Shown: positions 7,820 to 16,005 of the stretch, piece after piece | How positions within the stretch are numbered: position 1 is the stretch's first letter | Layout of the letters: each line of letters opens with the position of its first letter | DNA from: Oceanirhabdus sp. W0125-5 | GTDB lineage: Bacteria; Bacillota; Clostridia; Clostridiales; Clostridiaceae | Assembly: GCF_027938815.1 (NCBI RefSeq) | Contig: NZ_CP115913.1 | Coordinates: forward strand, 554,001-618,000 | DNA length: 64,000 nucleotides | Direction of reading: 5' to 3' | Notes under the pieces: generated by a model | Database searches by the model: none | What the model was told of the DNA's origin: nothing | Seen by the model: only the letters and a program-made list of their open reading frames with translations | Program-made: the position numbers and the translations under genes

Positions 7820-8020
7820 ATAATTAACAAAATATGTTATAATAAAAGAGCAAAACAATTTTCAAGTGAAAGACAAATAGTAATTTGTGTTTTAATTAAT
7901 GAAATAATAATGTGTAGAATTTATTAGCATGAACTAGGAAAAATAAAAGAAAAATAATATGAAAATAGGTTCTATAAAAGGTTATTGTACTTATATTTAA
8001 TTTTATAGGAGGAAATAGTA

Positions 8021-8965
8021 ATGTTACTGGATAAGTCATATACTGAAAAACTTGAAAGTTATGATTTTGAAGATATGTTAACAGAACCTACATATGGAGA
8101 AGAAGTAGTTAAGTCTGAATTGTCTCAAGGCGCATATGAGTTAATTACAGAATGGCAAAGAGATATATATTTTAATAAAAATTTTTTGAAAGATTATTTT
8201 AAATTAAGAAATATGCCTATATATGAAAAAGTTATTGATTTTTTCTGTGTATATGGTGGAAGAACTTTCTGTTATGAAGATTCTTCGTTATTTAACAACA
8301 CCATACAAATTAGAGGAGGATATACAATTCAAAGTTTTCCAGATCGAGTAGAAGAGAAGGACGGAAAGTTCTACTATAGTTGTATGAATTATCATTATGC
8401 AGGAGATTGGGGACCTCATATAGACCAAGATGGAAGAATTTATTCATTTGGTATGGGGGAATATTATAAGCAGGCAGATGATATGGCTGAATTTATGGAA
8501 CAACAATGGAGTAAGGCAGTTGGGAACCGAGAAAAATTAGGTCATATAATTAATGGTACTGAAAAACGAAAATATTATTTTCGTAATAGTAATATAAACC
8601 GTAAGGACAATATATGGCAGAATGTATATGAATATTTAATTTCATATTATATTCCTGAAACAGTTAAAATGATAGAACTTCTAATGTCGTTGATTTTACA
8701 AAAAAAGATATCCTTAAATGATGAAAAGGTTAATCAACTTATGGAAATAATTTCAGAAAATCAAAATCTATCTGAAGAATTAGTTATGGATATTGTAGAA
8801 TTTCTCAGCATTCAGAATAATTCATCGAAAACAATATTAACTATGATAGATGTAGTTTCTAAAATAACATTGAAAGAACGTAAAGAACAATTTTTGATAG
8901 ATAAGTTAATTCAATGGGAGCATGATTATCCAGAGGTGAAAAATAATATTTTGAGTTTATTGTGA
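8021..8965 (+). CDS. Hypothetical cytoplasmic protein, unknown family
   Basis: A 314-residue soluble protein with no signal peptide or membrane helix, starting at an ATG with a strong AGGAGG. The first half is rich in aromatic residues (YYSCMNYHYAGDWGPHIDQD, then GRIYSFGMGEYY). The second half is helical and charged. The GRIYSFGMG stretch recalls SUKH/SMI1-KNR4 immunity proteins, but the match is too weak to assign. It sits in the first segment after rlmH, between repeats A and B, so it is accessory. A role as an orphan immunity or phage-defence protein would be speculation. Confidence 0.65.
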   Translation: MLLDKSYTEKLESYDFEDMLTEPTYGEEVVKSELSQGAYELITEWQRDIYFNKNFLKDYFKLRNMPIYEKVIDFFCVYGGRTFCYEDSSLFNNTIQIRGGYTIQSFPDRVEEKDGKFYYSCMNYHYAGDWGPHIDQDGRIYSFGMGEYYKQADDMAEFMEQQWSKAVGNREKLGHIINGTEKRKYYFRNSNINRKDNIWQNVYEYLISYYIPETVKMIELLMSLILQKKISLNDEKVNQLMEIISENQNLSEELVMDIVEFLSIQNNSSKTILTMIDVVSKITLKERKEQFLIDKLIQWEHDYPEVKNNILSLL

Positions 8966-9031
8966 TTAAAATCTTTAAATAGAAAAAATTATATAGGTTT
9001 ATTTTTTATAAAAATTTGATATAATATAAAT

Positions 9032-9165
9032 AAGAAAAGCTTAGTGTTGGTAGCACTAAGCAATCCTTAGAACATTTATTTTGTTTTAGGGCTATTGGAC
9101 GAATTTAATTAAGTAAATTTTAGAAAGAAGTGCTAATCTTACGAGGATGGAGCACTTTTTTCTTT
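9032..9165 (+). ncRNA. Candidate antisense antitoxin RNA
   Basis: TATAAT at 9020-9025 predicts a start near 9032. The RNA opens with a perfect hairpin (9039-9061, GCTTAGTG/CACTAAGC) and ends at a stem AGTGCT/AGCACT followed by TTTTTTCTTT (near 9165). Its last 30 bases are complementary to the 3' end of the small minus-strand gene at 9139-9294. Convergent, 3'-overlapping RNAs of this kind are the layout of type I toxin-antitoxin pairs such as txpA/RatA and bsrG/SR4. The RNA is predicted, not shown. Confidence 0.5.
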
Positions 9166-9294
9166 GCTTTTAACTTCTATATCAAGACCAAGAAATTTAA
9201 TCTTAATTTTTAAATGATGTATAAAAAGATTATGTTTTAGAATCAATCTAATAACATAAATAACTGAAATACACTTTAAAAAAGTATCAAACAT
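9139..9294 (-). CDS. Small membrane peptide, candidate type I toxin
   Basis: A 51-residue peptide: a hydrophobic N-terminal segment (FLKCISVIYVIRLIL), then a basic stretch HHLKIKIKFLGLDIE and a charged tail. An AGGAGGTGG ribosome binding site precedes the ATG at 9294. A TATAAT on the minus strand (9418-9413) predicts a 5' UTR of about 110 bases in which GGAGG and CCTCC (9347-9371) form a hairpin, as in toxin mRNAs that hide or compete for the ribosome binding site. Its 3' end and terminator overlap the plus-strand RNA at 9032-9165. Size, hydrophobic-basic layout and antisense partner support a type I toxin. I do not recognise a named family. Confidence 0.55.
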   Translation of the reverse strand: MFDTFLKCISVIYVIRLILKHNLFIHHLKIKIKFLGLDIEVKSKEKSAPSS

Positions 9295-9480
9295 ATCCAA
9301 TACCACCTCCTAAGCTATAGTGAAAGAATTCACCAATAGCCCGTAAGGAGGATAAAATGTTCAAAACCTCCGCAGCCATCCTACTACGGAATTTCTATAT
9401 TTATACTTTAGAATTATACCATAATTATGTAGAATATATACATAAGAATAAAATGGAAAAATATCATTTATAGTAGTTAC

Positions 9481-9513
9481 GGTGAACCGTACCATAAATA
9501 GGTGCGGTTTTTT
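9481..9513 (+). repeat. rlmH 3'-end repeat, copy B
   Basis: GGTGAACCGTACCATAAATA and GGTGCGGTTTTTTT match the end of rlmH, including the codons for GEPYHK and a stop, although no rlmH reading frame precedes them. AACCGTACC pairs with GGTGCGGTT, so the copy also serves as a terminator. Confidence 0.8.
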
Positions 9514-9604
9514 TATATCTTTTTCATCATAGTATTAACCTGCTCTAAGTGTTGTAATATTTCAGATTCTATATCATAAAATTGTTGCTTGAAAAAGAAT
9601 TTTA
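9513..9604 (-). pseudogene. C-terminal remnant of an unidentified gene
   Basis: Read on the minus strand, this stretch keeps an open frame that ends FYDIESEILQHLEQVNTMM, then KKI and TAA at 9513-9515. It has no start codon or ribosome binding site. The amphipathic helical tail resembles the end of small regulators such as MarR proteins, but it is too short to assign. It directly abuts repeat B, as would be expected of a gene cut by recombination. Confidence 0.3.
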
Positions 9605-9735
9605 ACTAATATTAACAAGCAAAGAGCTAATAAGATAAATCCAGCTAAAAAATGATATAATTATCTTATTAAGATAATTAGAAGTATCTCTAATTGTTAA
9701 TATATAGTGGAAATAAAACATGAGGAGGAAAATAA

Positions 9736-10071
9736 ATGAAACAACTACCTAATTGCCCTAAATGTAATTCAGAATATACTTATGAAGATGGTCTTTTTTT
9801 CGTGTGCCCGGAGTGTGCTCATGAGTGGAATGAAGAAACAATGAAATCTGAGGAAAGAGTTCATAAGGATGCTAACGGAAATATCTTAAAGGATGGAGAT
9901 TCTGTGACGGTAATAAAAGACCTTAAGGTTAAAGGAAGTTCAAATCCATTAAAGATGGGAACAAAAATCAAGAACATTAAGCTTATAGATGCAGATGATC
10001 ATAATATAGATTGTAAAATCGATGGATTTGGAGCTATGAAAGTTACATCTATCTATGTAAGGAAAATATAG
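9736..10071 (+). CDS. PhnA/YjdM-family zinc-ribbon protein, copy 1
   Basis: This is a 111-residue protein of the PhnA (YjdM) family. An N-terminal zinc ribbon has CPKC (Cys8, Cys11) and CPEC (Cys25, Cys28), and the C-terminal SH3-like domain carries the family pattern [21 protein letters not shown] and [13 protein letters not shown]. The name comes from the E. coli phn region, but the protein is not itself a phosphonate enzyme and its function is unclear. The start has GAGGAGG upstream. A close relative is encoded at 56237-56578, so the genome has two. This copy lies in the accessory segment between repeats B and C. Confidence 0.9.
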   Translation: MKQLPNCPKCNSEYTYEDGLFFVCPECAHEWNEETMKSEERVHKDANGNILKDGDSVTVIKDLKVKGSSNPLKMGTKIKNIKLIDADDHNIDCKIDGFGAMKVTSIYVRKI

Positions 10072-10095
10072 ATTAAGAATATCAGTTACATAATA

Positions 10096-10128
10096 TACTT
10101 TGCATTTTAATACACCTACTGCAAAGTA
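10096..10128. promoter_or_regulatory. Inverted repeat before the AraC-methyltransferase gene
   Basis: TACTTTGCA (10096-10104) and TGCAAAGTA (10120-10128) are perfect inverted arms 44 bases upstream of the start codon. They could be an operator for the AraC-type protein encoded next. There is no T-tract, so a terminator is less likely. Confidence 0.45.
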
Positions 10129-10171
10129 ACCCGCTAAAAACTTTGATACAATACTTTCAGGAGGTGAGGTT

Positions 10172-11356
10172 ATGGATTGGCAAAAGCGTATGAACCAAGC
10201 TATGGAATATATCGAAAACAATTTATCTGAGAAGATAGAATATAATTTAGCAGCACAATTTATGAACTGTTCAGAATGGGAGTTTCGTCGGATTTTTTCA
10301 TTTCTAGCTCAAATCCCATTATCTGAGTATGTACGCTGTAGACGATTAACTATGGCAGCCTTTGATATTCAAAAAGGAGCAAAAATAATAGAGGTTGCAC
10401 AGCGTTATGGGTATGAGTCTCAAGCAGCATTCTCTAGAGCATTCAGTAAATTACATGGTTTCTCACCATCTTTGGCTCGAGACAAAGGGGTAATAATTAA
10501 TCCCTATCCTCGCCTAACCTTTAAATTAGTATTAATGGAGGGGATTGCAGTGGAGAAAGATTCAAATCAGAGAGCAAGTATCATAGGTGGTGGAGATGTT
10601 GGTTTCGCAATTTTAGTGGATAATGATCAAAAGACTATTCATAAAACCAACGAGCATTTTTGGAATATTAAAGGGAATGATGTTATTGGTACAATGGCAC
10701 TTCCTTTATACGGGGCCTTTATTTCAGAAGAAAAGTGCCAACTTTTAGGGGATATATCAGACCAAAAGGTACTGGAGATAGGTTGTGGAACTGGTCGTTC
10801 TTTGCAGTATATAGGTGAGAAAAAAGCTTCAGAACTATGGGGGATAGATATATCAAATGAGCAGATTGAAAAAGCAAAGGAGCATTTAGCAAGTTGCAAT
10901 CTTTCAGCAAATTTGATATGTTCACCAATGGAAGAGGAGTGTGGAATACCAAGGGATTACTTTGATGTTGTTTATTCGGTTTACGGAATAGGGTGGACAA
11001 CTGATCTTGAAGGGACCTTTGAGAGAATTGCCTCATACTTAAAGAAAGATGGAGTGTTTATTTTCAGTTGGTCTCATCCTATACACAAATGTGTTGCAGT
11101 TGAAGGTGATATGCTGAGTTTTAAAAAATGCTATTTTGATGAATCCTGGTATTCAGTATCACTTGATGGTGATGCAATTTCATTATCTGATAGAAAGTTA
11201 TCTACGTATGTGAATGCACTGGCAAAATCAGGATTTATAATTGAGGAGATGATTGAGGAATCCCAGAAGGAAATTCTTGAATCTGTAGACAGTAAATTCG
11301 CTCAAAAAGCTAAAATGCTTCCTGTGACTTTTGTTATTAAGGCAAGAAAAAGATAA
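10172..11356 (+). CDS. AraC-type DNA-binding domain fused to a SAM methyltransferase
   Basis: A 394-residue fusion. Residues 1-105 are an AraC/XylS double helix-turn-helix, with the second recognition region IIEVAQRYGYESQAAFSRAF and the closing GFSPSLAR. After a linker of about 70 residues comes a class I methyltransferase domain with SAM motif I VLEIGCGTGRSL (near residue 206) and the post-motif acidic residue in LWGIDIS. AraC domains are commonly fused to sugar- or effector-binding domains; here an enzyme takes that place. It may methylate a small molecule and use it as a signal, but the substrate is unknown. GGAGGTGAGG precedes the ATG. It lies between repeats B and C. Confidence 0.88.
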   Translation: MDWQKRMNQAMEYIENNLSEKIEYNLAAQFMNCSEWEFRRIFSFLAQIPLSEYVRCRRLTMAAFDIQKGAKIIEVAQRYGYESQAAFSRAFSKLHGFSPSLARDKGVIINPYPRLTFKLVLMEGIAVEKDSNQRASIIGGGDVGFAILVDNDQKTIHKTNEHFWNIKGNDVIGTMALPLYGAFISEEKCQLLGDISDQKVLEIGCGTGRSLQYIGEKKASELWGIDISNEQIEKAKEHLASCNLSANLICSPMEEECGIPRDYFDVVYSVYGIGWTTDLEGTFERIASYLKKDGVFIFSWSHPIHKCVAVEGDMLSFKKCYFDESWYSVSLDGDAISLSDRKLSTYVNALAKSGFIIEEMIEESQKEILESVDSKFAQKAKMLPVTFVIKARKR

Positions 11357-11364
11357 TAGTTAAA

Positions 11365-11466
11365 AACCGTACCATAAATAAATGAGGTTTTTAGCCTTAA
11401 CCATTGATATAACTTGGTTAAGGCTATTTTAATAAGTGAAAATAATGTATCGCAAGTGAGTGCGTA
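11365..11466 (+). repeat. rlmH 3'-end repeat, copy C, with double hairpin
   Basis: AAACCGTACCATAAATAAAT and GAGGTTTTT repeat the rlmH end. The following stem CCTTAACCA/TGGTTAAGG and the degenerate core ATGTATCGCAAGTGAG match the order seen after rlmH at 7748-7819. Three stem positions differ from copy A on both arms, so pairing is kept by compensating changes. Confidence 0.75.
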
Positions 11467-11554
11467 AAATGTTTTTAATATACAATATTTATAAAAAATG
11501 TTATGATATACTATACTGTGGAAGTGTGACGTTAATAGATATTATAAATATAAG

Positions 11555-11594
11555 ATAAATAGTAATTTACCTTAATGGCTAAATTACTATTTAT
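11555..11594 (+). promoter_or_regulatory. 15-bp hairpin in the leader of the ABC operon
   Basis: ATAAATAGTAATTTA (11555-11569) and its exact complement (11580-11594) enclose a 10-base loop, with ATTTTA after it. It lies 66 bases before the first ABC gene. It could act as an attenuator or merely stabilise the mRNA. Confidence 0.45.
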
Positions 11595-11659
11595 ATTTTA
11601 CAAGGGGAATTGCTATTGATGGATGCTAGAGTGATAACTTTTCATGGGAGGTAATTTTT

Positions 11660-12634
11660 ATGATTGAATTTAAAAATATTAATAAGACCTACCGCGTCGC
11701 AAAACGTCAAGCCGGATTAGGTAATGCTATGAAAGCGCTGTTTTCTCGTGAATATGAGAATATCCACGCTTTGAACGATGTTAGTTTTAATATTCAGGAT
11801 GGTGAAATGGTAGGTTATATTGGGCCAAATGGGGCAGGTAAAAGTACCACTATTAAAATTATGTGTGGTGTTCTTACCCCTGATAGTGGAGAATGTATTA
11901 TAAATGGACGAACGCCTTGGAAAGAACGTGTCCGTCATGTTAAAGAAATTGGGGTTGTATTCGGGCAACGAAGCCAACTTTGGTGGGATGTGCCTGTTAT
12001 TGACAGTTTTGAATTGGTTCGAGATATGTACAAGGTTGATGAAAAACGGTATAAAAACAATTTAGATGAACTTTCCCAACTCCTTGATTTAGGGGAATTA
12101 TTGAAAACCCCCGCGAGAAGTCTAAGCCTTGGTCAGCGAATGCGTTGTGAAATCGCCGCTTCACTGCTACATAATCCCAAAACGCTGTTTCTAGACGAGC
12201 CAACAATTGGTCTTGATGCGGTTTCCAAAATTGCCGTACGTGAGTTTATTAAAAAGTTGAATGCAGAGTACGGCACAACTGTTATTCTCACAACCCATGA
12301 TATGCAGGATATTGAAGCGCTGACTGAGCGCATACTACTAATCGGAAAGGGTAGAATTCTACTGGATGGCAACTTAGATGAGTTGAAGAAACATGTATCA
12401 GAGCGTAAGACGCTTGTCATAAAGTATAGGGGAAAAGCGCCTGAAATTTGCGGTGGAATGACACTTGTGGGAGCAAAGAAAGGACAGCTTGTAATATCAC
12501 TTGATCCGTCAGTTATGCAGGTTTCTCATGGGATTGCGTATCTTGCTGCGCAAACGGAAGTGCTTGACATTTCTGTTTCTGGCATTACAACTGAAGAGAT
12601 GGTTGCCACTCTTTATAAGGAGTATTCCATATGA
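11660..12634 (+). CDS. ABC-2 type transporter, ATP-binding protein
   Basis: A 324-residue nucleotide-binding subunit. Walker A is GPNGAGKST, the signature is LSLGQRMR, Walker B is TLFLDEPTIGLD, and a switch His lies in TTHDMQD. The C-terminal 90 residues are the extension found in drug or polysaccharide exporters of the ABC-2 class. The stop overlaps the start of the first permease by four bases, so it belongs to a three-gene exporter operon. The coding sequence uses many more GC-rich codons (CGC, GCG, GCC) than neighbouring genes, which suggests recent acquisition. The substrate is unknown. Confidence 0.93.
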   Translation: MIEFKNINKTYRVAKRQAGLGNAMKALFSREYENIHALNDVSFNIQDGEMVGYIGPNGAGKSTTIKIMCGVLTPDSGECIINGRTPWKERVRHVKEIGVVFGQRSQLWWDVPVIDSFELVRDMYKVDEKRYKNNLDELSQLLDLGELLKTPARSLSLGQRMRCEIAASLLHNPKTLFLDEPTIGLDAVSKIAVREFIKKLNAEYGTTVILTTHDMQDIEALTERILLIGKGRILLDGNLDELKKHVSERKTLVIKYRGKAPEICGGMTLVGAKKGQLVISLDPSVMQVSHGIAYLAAQTEVLDISVSGITTEEMVATLYKEYSI

Positions 12635-13434
12635 AAATGTACATATCAGTATTCCGTATACGGTTTATCAATAACTTGCAATACCGTGCTGTAGCGTTTA
12701 GTGGGATTATTACAAACTTTTTGTGGGGACTTATGCAAATATTGGCTTTCCGGGCGATTTATCGCAGTGGCAACTCTAATTTACCAATGGAATTTTCCCA
12801 GACAGTTTCTTACATATGGATGTCGCAGGCTTTAATAGTACTATTTAAGGTGGTGTTTGGGGACGAGGAAATTTATTCAGCCATTAGAACGGGATCTATT
12901 GCCTATGAGCTGGTACGTCCAATGGATTTATATGGTCGATGGTTTTGCCAGTCTGCAGCCAATCGCGTGGCATTTACAATGCTAAACGGCTTTCCTGCGC
13001 TACTTGTGGCATTTATTATGCCGAAGCAGTATAGAATGTCCCTGCCACATAATTTCGGTGTGTTTTTCCTATTTTTACTGTCAACAGTACTTGCATTATG
13101 CGTAGTTGTGGCATTTGCTATGCTTATATATATTTCCTTGTTCTATACACTGTCTCATAGAGGTATAAAAATCATAGTAACTGCTTTTACAACTTTTTTG
13201 TCTGGGGGAGTAATACCTTTGCCTTTTTTTCCAGAGCAGGTTCTTACAGTTGTTGAACTGCTTCCCTTTGCGGCAATGCAAAATATGCCCCTTCGCATAT
13301 ATACTGGGGATATTGTAGGTGCTGATGCATTGAAGGGGATTGCCTTTCAAGTATTTTGGTTCTCGGCGCTGTTGCTCATAGGACAGTTTACTATGCGCCG
13401 CACTCTGAAAAAAGTAATTGTGCAGGGGGGATAA
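12631..13434 (+). CDS. ABC-2 type permease (ABC2_membrane_6-like), first subunit
   Basis: This 267-residue protein has about six hydrophobic segments. It shows the pattern of the DUF990/ABC2_membrane_6 permeases: a short N-terminal FRIRFINNLQYR before the first helix and a conserved RPMDLYGRWF region in the first cytoplasmic loop. Such permeases work as unlike pairs with one ATPase, and the next gene encodes the partner. ATG overlaps the end of the ATPase gene. Codon use is GC-richer than the rest of the window, as in the neighbouring subunits. Confidence 0.88.
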   Translation: MKMYISVFRIRFINNLQYRAVAFSGIITNFLWGLMQILAFRAIYRSGNSNLPMEFSQTVSYIWMSQALIVLFKVVFGDEEIYSAIRTGSIAYELVRPMDLYGRWFCQSAANRVAFTMLNGFPALLVAFIMPKQYRMSLPHNFGVFFLFLLSTVLALCVVVAFAMLIYISLFYTLSHRGIKIIVTAFTTFLSGGVIPLPFFPEQVLTVVELLPFAAMQNMPLRIYTGDIVGADALKGIAFQVFWFSALLLIGQFTMRRTLKKVIVQGG

Positions 13435-13435
13435 T

Positions 13436-14212
13436 ATGAAGGTGTATTTTAATTTAATAGCTTTGAACCTGAAAAGCCAGATGCAGTATAAAGTTTCTTT
13501 CTTTTTAACAACACTGGGACAGTTTATTACGGCGTTTACATCGTTTTTTGGCTTATATTTTATTTTTTCACGGGTTAATGCCATAGATGAATTCACATAC
13601 GAGCAAGTGCTCCTAAGCTTCGCGGTCATGATGGCGGCTTTTTCACTTGGGCAGATGTTGGGAGGCACATTGGCTGTTTTCCCCCGGATGCTTGGTAATG
13701 GCCAATTTGACCGCGCTCTCGTTAGGCCGAGAAACATCATATTACAGGTCCTAATGCCTAATATGGATTTCACACGACTTGGTTTACTGGTACAGGCTTT
13801 GATGGTGCTATGTTATGCAATTCCTATCAGTGGAATCACGTGGACATGGGAAAAAATTCTGACTTTATGTCTAATGATATTTTGCGGAGGAGTTCTGTTT
13901 TTTGGATTATTTCTCTTTCAAGCAGCATGTTCATTTTTTACAGTTCAGAGCTTGGACTTCATGAATATTTTTACTTATGGTGCAAGTCAGTTCGGGAAAT
14001 ACCCATTCTCGGTGTATGGTAATTTTGTATTGAAATTTTACACATTTGTGATTCCTCTGGCATTGTTTCAATATTATCCATTATTGTATTTACTGGACAG
14101 AGAACAGAACAGGCTTTTTATGTTTTTACCGGTGATATCATTGCTATTTTTGATTCCCTGTTATGCATTTTTTAAATTTGGCATGAGGCGATATAAATCA
14201 ATTGGTTCATAA
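13436..14212 (+). CDS. ABC-2 type permease (ABC2_membrane_6-like), second subunit
   Basis: The partner permease, 258 residues and about six membrane helices, opens with VYFNLIALNLKSQMQYKVSFF. It includes the family-type FDRALVRPRNIILQVL segment and a C-terminal FFKFGMRRYKSIGS. I start it at the ATG at 13436, one base after the upstream stop, with GGGGGG immediately before it. A GTG 18 bases earlier lacks a site. With the two genes before it this makes one complete exporter (one ATPase, two permeases). No terminator is obvious before 14350. Confidence 0.88.
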   Translation: MKVYFNLIALNLKSQMQYKVSFFLTTLGQFITAFTSFFGLYFIFSRVNAIDEFTYEQVLLSFAVMMAAFSLGQMLGGTLAVFPRMLGNGQFDRALVRPRNIILQVLMPNMDFTRLGLLVQALMVLCYAIPISGITWTWEKILTLCLMIFCGGVLFFGLFLFQAACSFFTVQSLDFMNIFTYGASQFGKYPFSVYGNFVLKFYTFVIPLALFQYYPLLYLLDREQNRLFMFLPVISLLFLIPCYAFFKFGMRRYKSIGS

Positions 14213-14349
14213 GAGTATATAAAGACTGTATAGGCAATAGATACGAGTTAAGTGAATAATTACATCTTAAGACTTTCTTAAGACTTTCTTCATGCTATAT
14301 TAGAAAACGTTATATAAAATGATCATATAGCATAAAGGGGGAGAGAATT

Positions 14350-15936
14350 ATGAGAGAATATGTAGTAAAAACAATGGGATCAATCAAAAAATATCCAGTA
14401 GTAATTATAGGAATAGTAGCAATTATAGCAGTATTTTCTTTGACTCTATTTAAAAAAGAAAAAGAAATAGATTTTAAGCAGGTAATCACAGAAGTTAATC
14501 AGCAAAGAAAAAACATATTGGAGTCTGAATCTAAAAATGATATTGAGCAGTATATGTATAAGGTGGCAGGTGATAAGGATGGATTTACAGATGAGGAAAT
14601 AGAAACTTTATTACAACCACGAGAGGTAAAGCAGGGAACTATATCAAAACAGGATGCCTTAGAAGATACGGAGTATTTATTTAAAATATTAAGATATGTT
14701 TATGGTGGTTATGGTTATTATGGTGGTGATGAGGTATTTGATCAAGTAAAAAAACAAGTTATTAATGATATTAATACCAAAGAAAAACTAACTGTAAAAG
14801 ATCTTAATATCATATTTGCTGAAAAGCTATCATTTATTACAGATGGTCATATGACAATAGGTAGGATGAACATTAACAGAAAGCATATTCAAAATTACTA
14901 TTGTAATCAGCAAATTGAGATTAAAAAAAATAACACAGGCTTTTATTATATAGTTGATAATAAAAAAAGATATATTAAATCTATAAATAGTGATAATGAA
15001 GTTCAGCGATACTTAAAGATATCTATAAATGAAAGTGGGGAACTTGTTCATTATATAGGTTTACTAAGAAAGGAACAAAATGAAAATATATGGATTTCCA
15101 TAGAATATGAGGTTGATTCTGAAATAAAAAAGGATGAAATAAAGTTATCAAAAGTGCCACAGAAGGTTCATGAAAACCTAACAGCATTTGAAGAAAAAAC
15201 AATAGAAGGTATACCAGTTCTAACATGTAGAAAACTTGATGATAAAGGTGAAGAGAATACTCTTAAGTATTTTGCTGAAAGTGGTTCCAAGTTAAAGAAT
15301 GAAAAAGTATTTATTATAGATTTAAGAGGTAATGGTGGTGGAAGTGATATATGGTGTAGTTTTTGGTATGAGAATTATACAGGCACTACTCCTCAGACGG
15401 GCAAAACCGGTATGAAAAAGTATAGTAAGCTTTATTTGTATAAACAGAAAAGCATACAAGATATTAATATGGAACCGTTTTTGCAAAAATATAATATGCC
15501 TAGATTAAAGGAAGAAGTAGAAAAATATTTTGAATCAAAAAATGAATCATTAAAAAAACAAGTATATGATACTTGGGAAATTGAAGAAAATGAAAGTAAA
15601 TGGGTAGACAATGAAAATACTATATTTGTTTTAATAGATAAAGGGGTTGCATCTTCTGCTGAAGGTTTTGTTGAACAACTTAGAACTTTAGATAATGTTA
15701 TGTTTGTTGGAAGCAATACAATGGGAGCTACAGATATATCGGATGAACAAAGAATGTATCTTCCTAACTCGAATTTATTTGTTTATTTAGGTGTTGGTCT
15801 TGATATGAACAAATATCCTCCACACTTTATAGATGGCAAAGGGTTTGAACCCGATATATGGCTGAATAATGAGGGTATGCTAGAAAGAGTTATTAAGTTA
15901 TGTAATCAATACAATTTAATAAATAAGATAGACTAA
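14350..15936 (+). CDS. Membrane-anchored S41-family (C-terminal processing) peptidase
   Basis: The protein has 528 residues. An N-terminal helix (about residues 17-35) anchors it with the rest outside the membrane. The C-terminal half is an S41/tail-specific protease core: FIIDLRGNGGGSDIW forms the substrate-binding strand, and VLIDKGVASSAEGFVEQLR holds the likely nucleophile Ser. A PDZ domain is not obvious. An N-terminal segment with repeated Gly-Tyr residues precedes it. The gene has GGGGGAGAG before the ATG and a terminator behind. A short direct repeat, TTAAGACTTTC twice, lies upstream near 14268-14290. The role is unknown; related proteins degrade or process peptides outside the cell. 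Confidence 0.85.
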   Translation: MREYVVKTMGSIKKYPVVIIGIVAIIAVFSLTLFKKEKEIDFKQVITEVNQQRKNILESESKNDIEQYMYKVAGDKDGFTDEEIETLLQPREVKQGTISKQDALEDTEYLFKILRYVYGGYGYYGGDEVFDQVKKQVINDINTKEKLTVKDLNIIFAEKLSFITDGHMTIGRMNINRKHIQNYYCNQQIEIKKNNTGFYYIVDNKKRYIKSINSDNEVQRYLKISINESGELVHYIGLLRKEQNENIWISIEYEVDSEIKKDEIKLSKVPQKVHENLTAFEEKTIEGIPVLTCRKLDDKGEENTLKYFAESGSKLKNEKVFIIDLRGNGGGSDIWCSFWYENYTGTTPQTGKTGMKKYSKLYLYKQKSIQDINMEPFLQKYNMPRLKEEVEKYFESKNESLKKQVYDTWEIEENESKWVDNENTIFVLIDKGVASSAEGFVEQLRTLDNVMFVGSNTMGATDISDEQRMYLPNSNLFVYLGVGLDMNKYPPHFIDGKGFEPDIWLNNEGMLERVIKLCNQYNLINKID

Positions 15937-15938
15937 AT

Positions 15939-15977
15939 AAAAATAGCAATCTCATTTTTGAGAATTGCTATTTTTAT
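15939..15977. terminator. Bidirectional terminator
   Basis: AAAAATAGCAAT (15939-15950) pairs with ATTGCTATTTTT (15964-15975). A-rich and T-rich flanks let it serve both the S41 gene and the convergent DUF4317 gene. Confidence 0.85.
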
Positions 15978-16005
15978 TTATTAGTATATATATATTCTGT
16001 ATAAC

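Noticed and set aside
9358..9474. A 38-codon plus-strand frame opposite the toxin leader with GGAGGATAAA before its ATG
   Set aside because: The apparent ribosome binding site is one arm of the toxin-mRNA leader hairpin, and the peptide is unremarkable. Chance is the simpler reading.
13096..13773. A 225-codon minus-strand frame opposite the ABC permeases
   Set aside because: It overlaps two recognised permease genes and has low-complexity content; it is a mirror of their codons.
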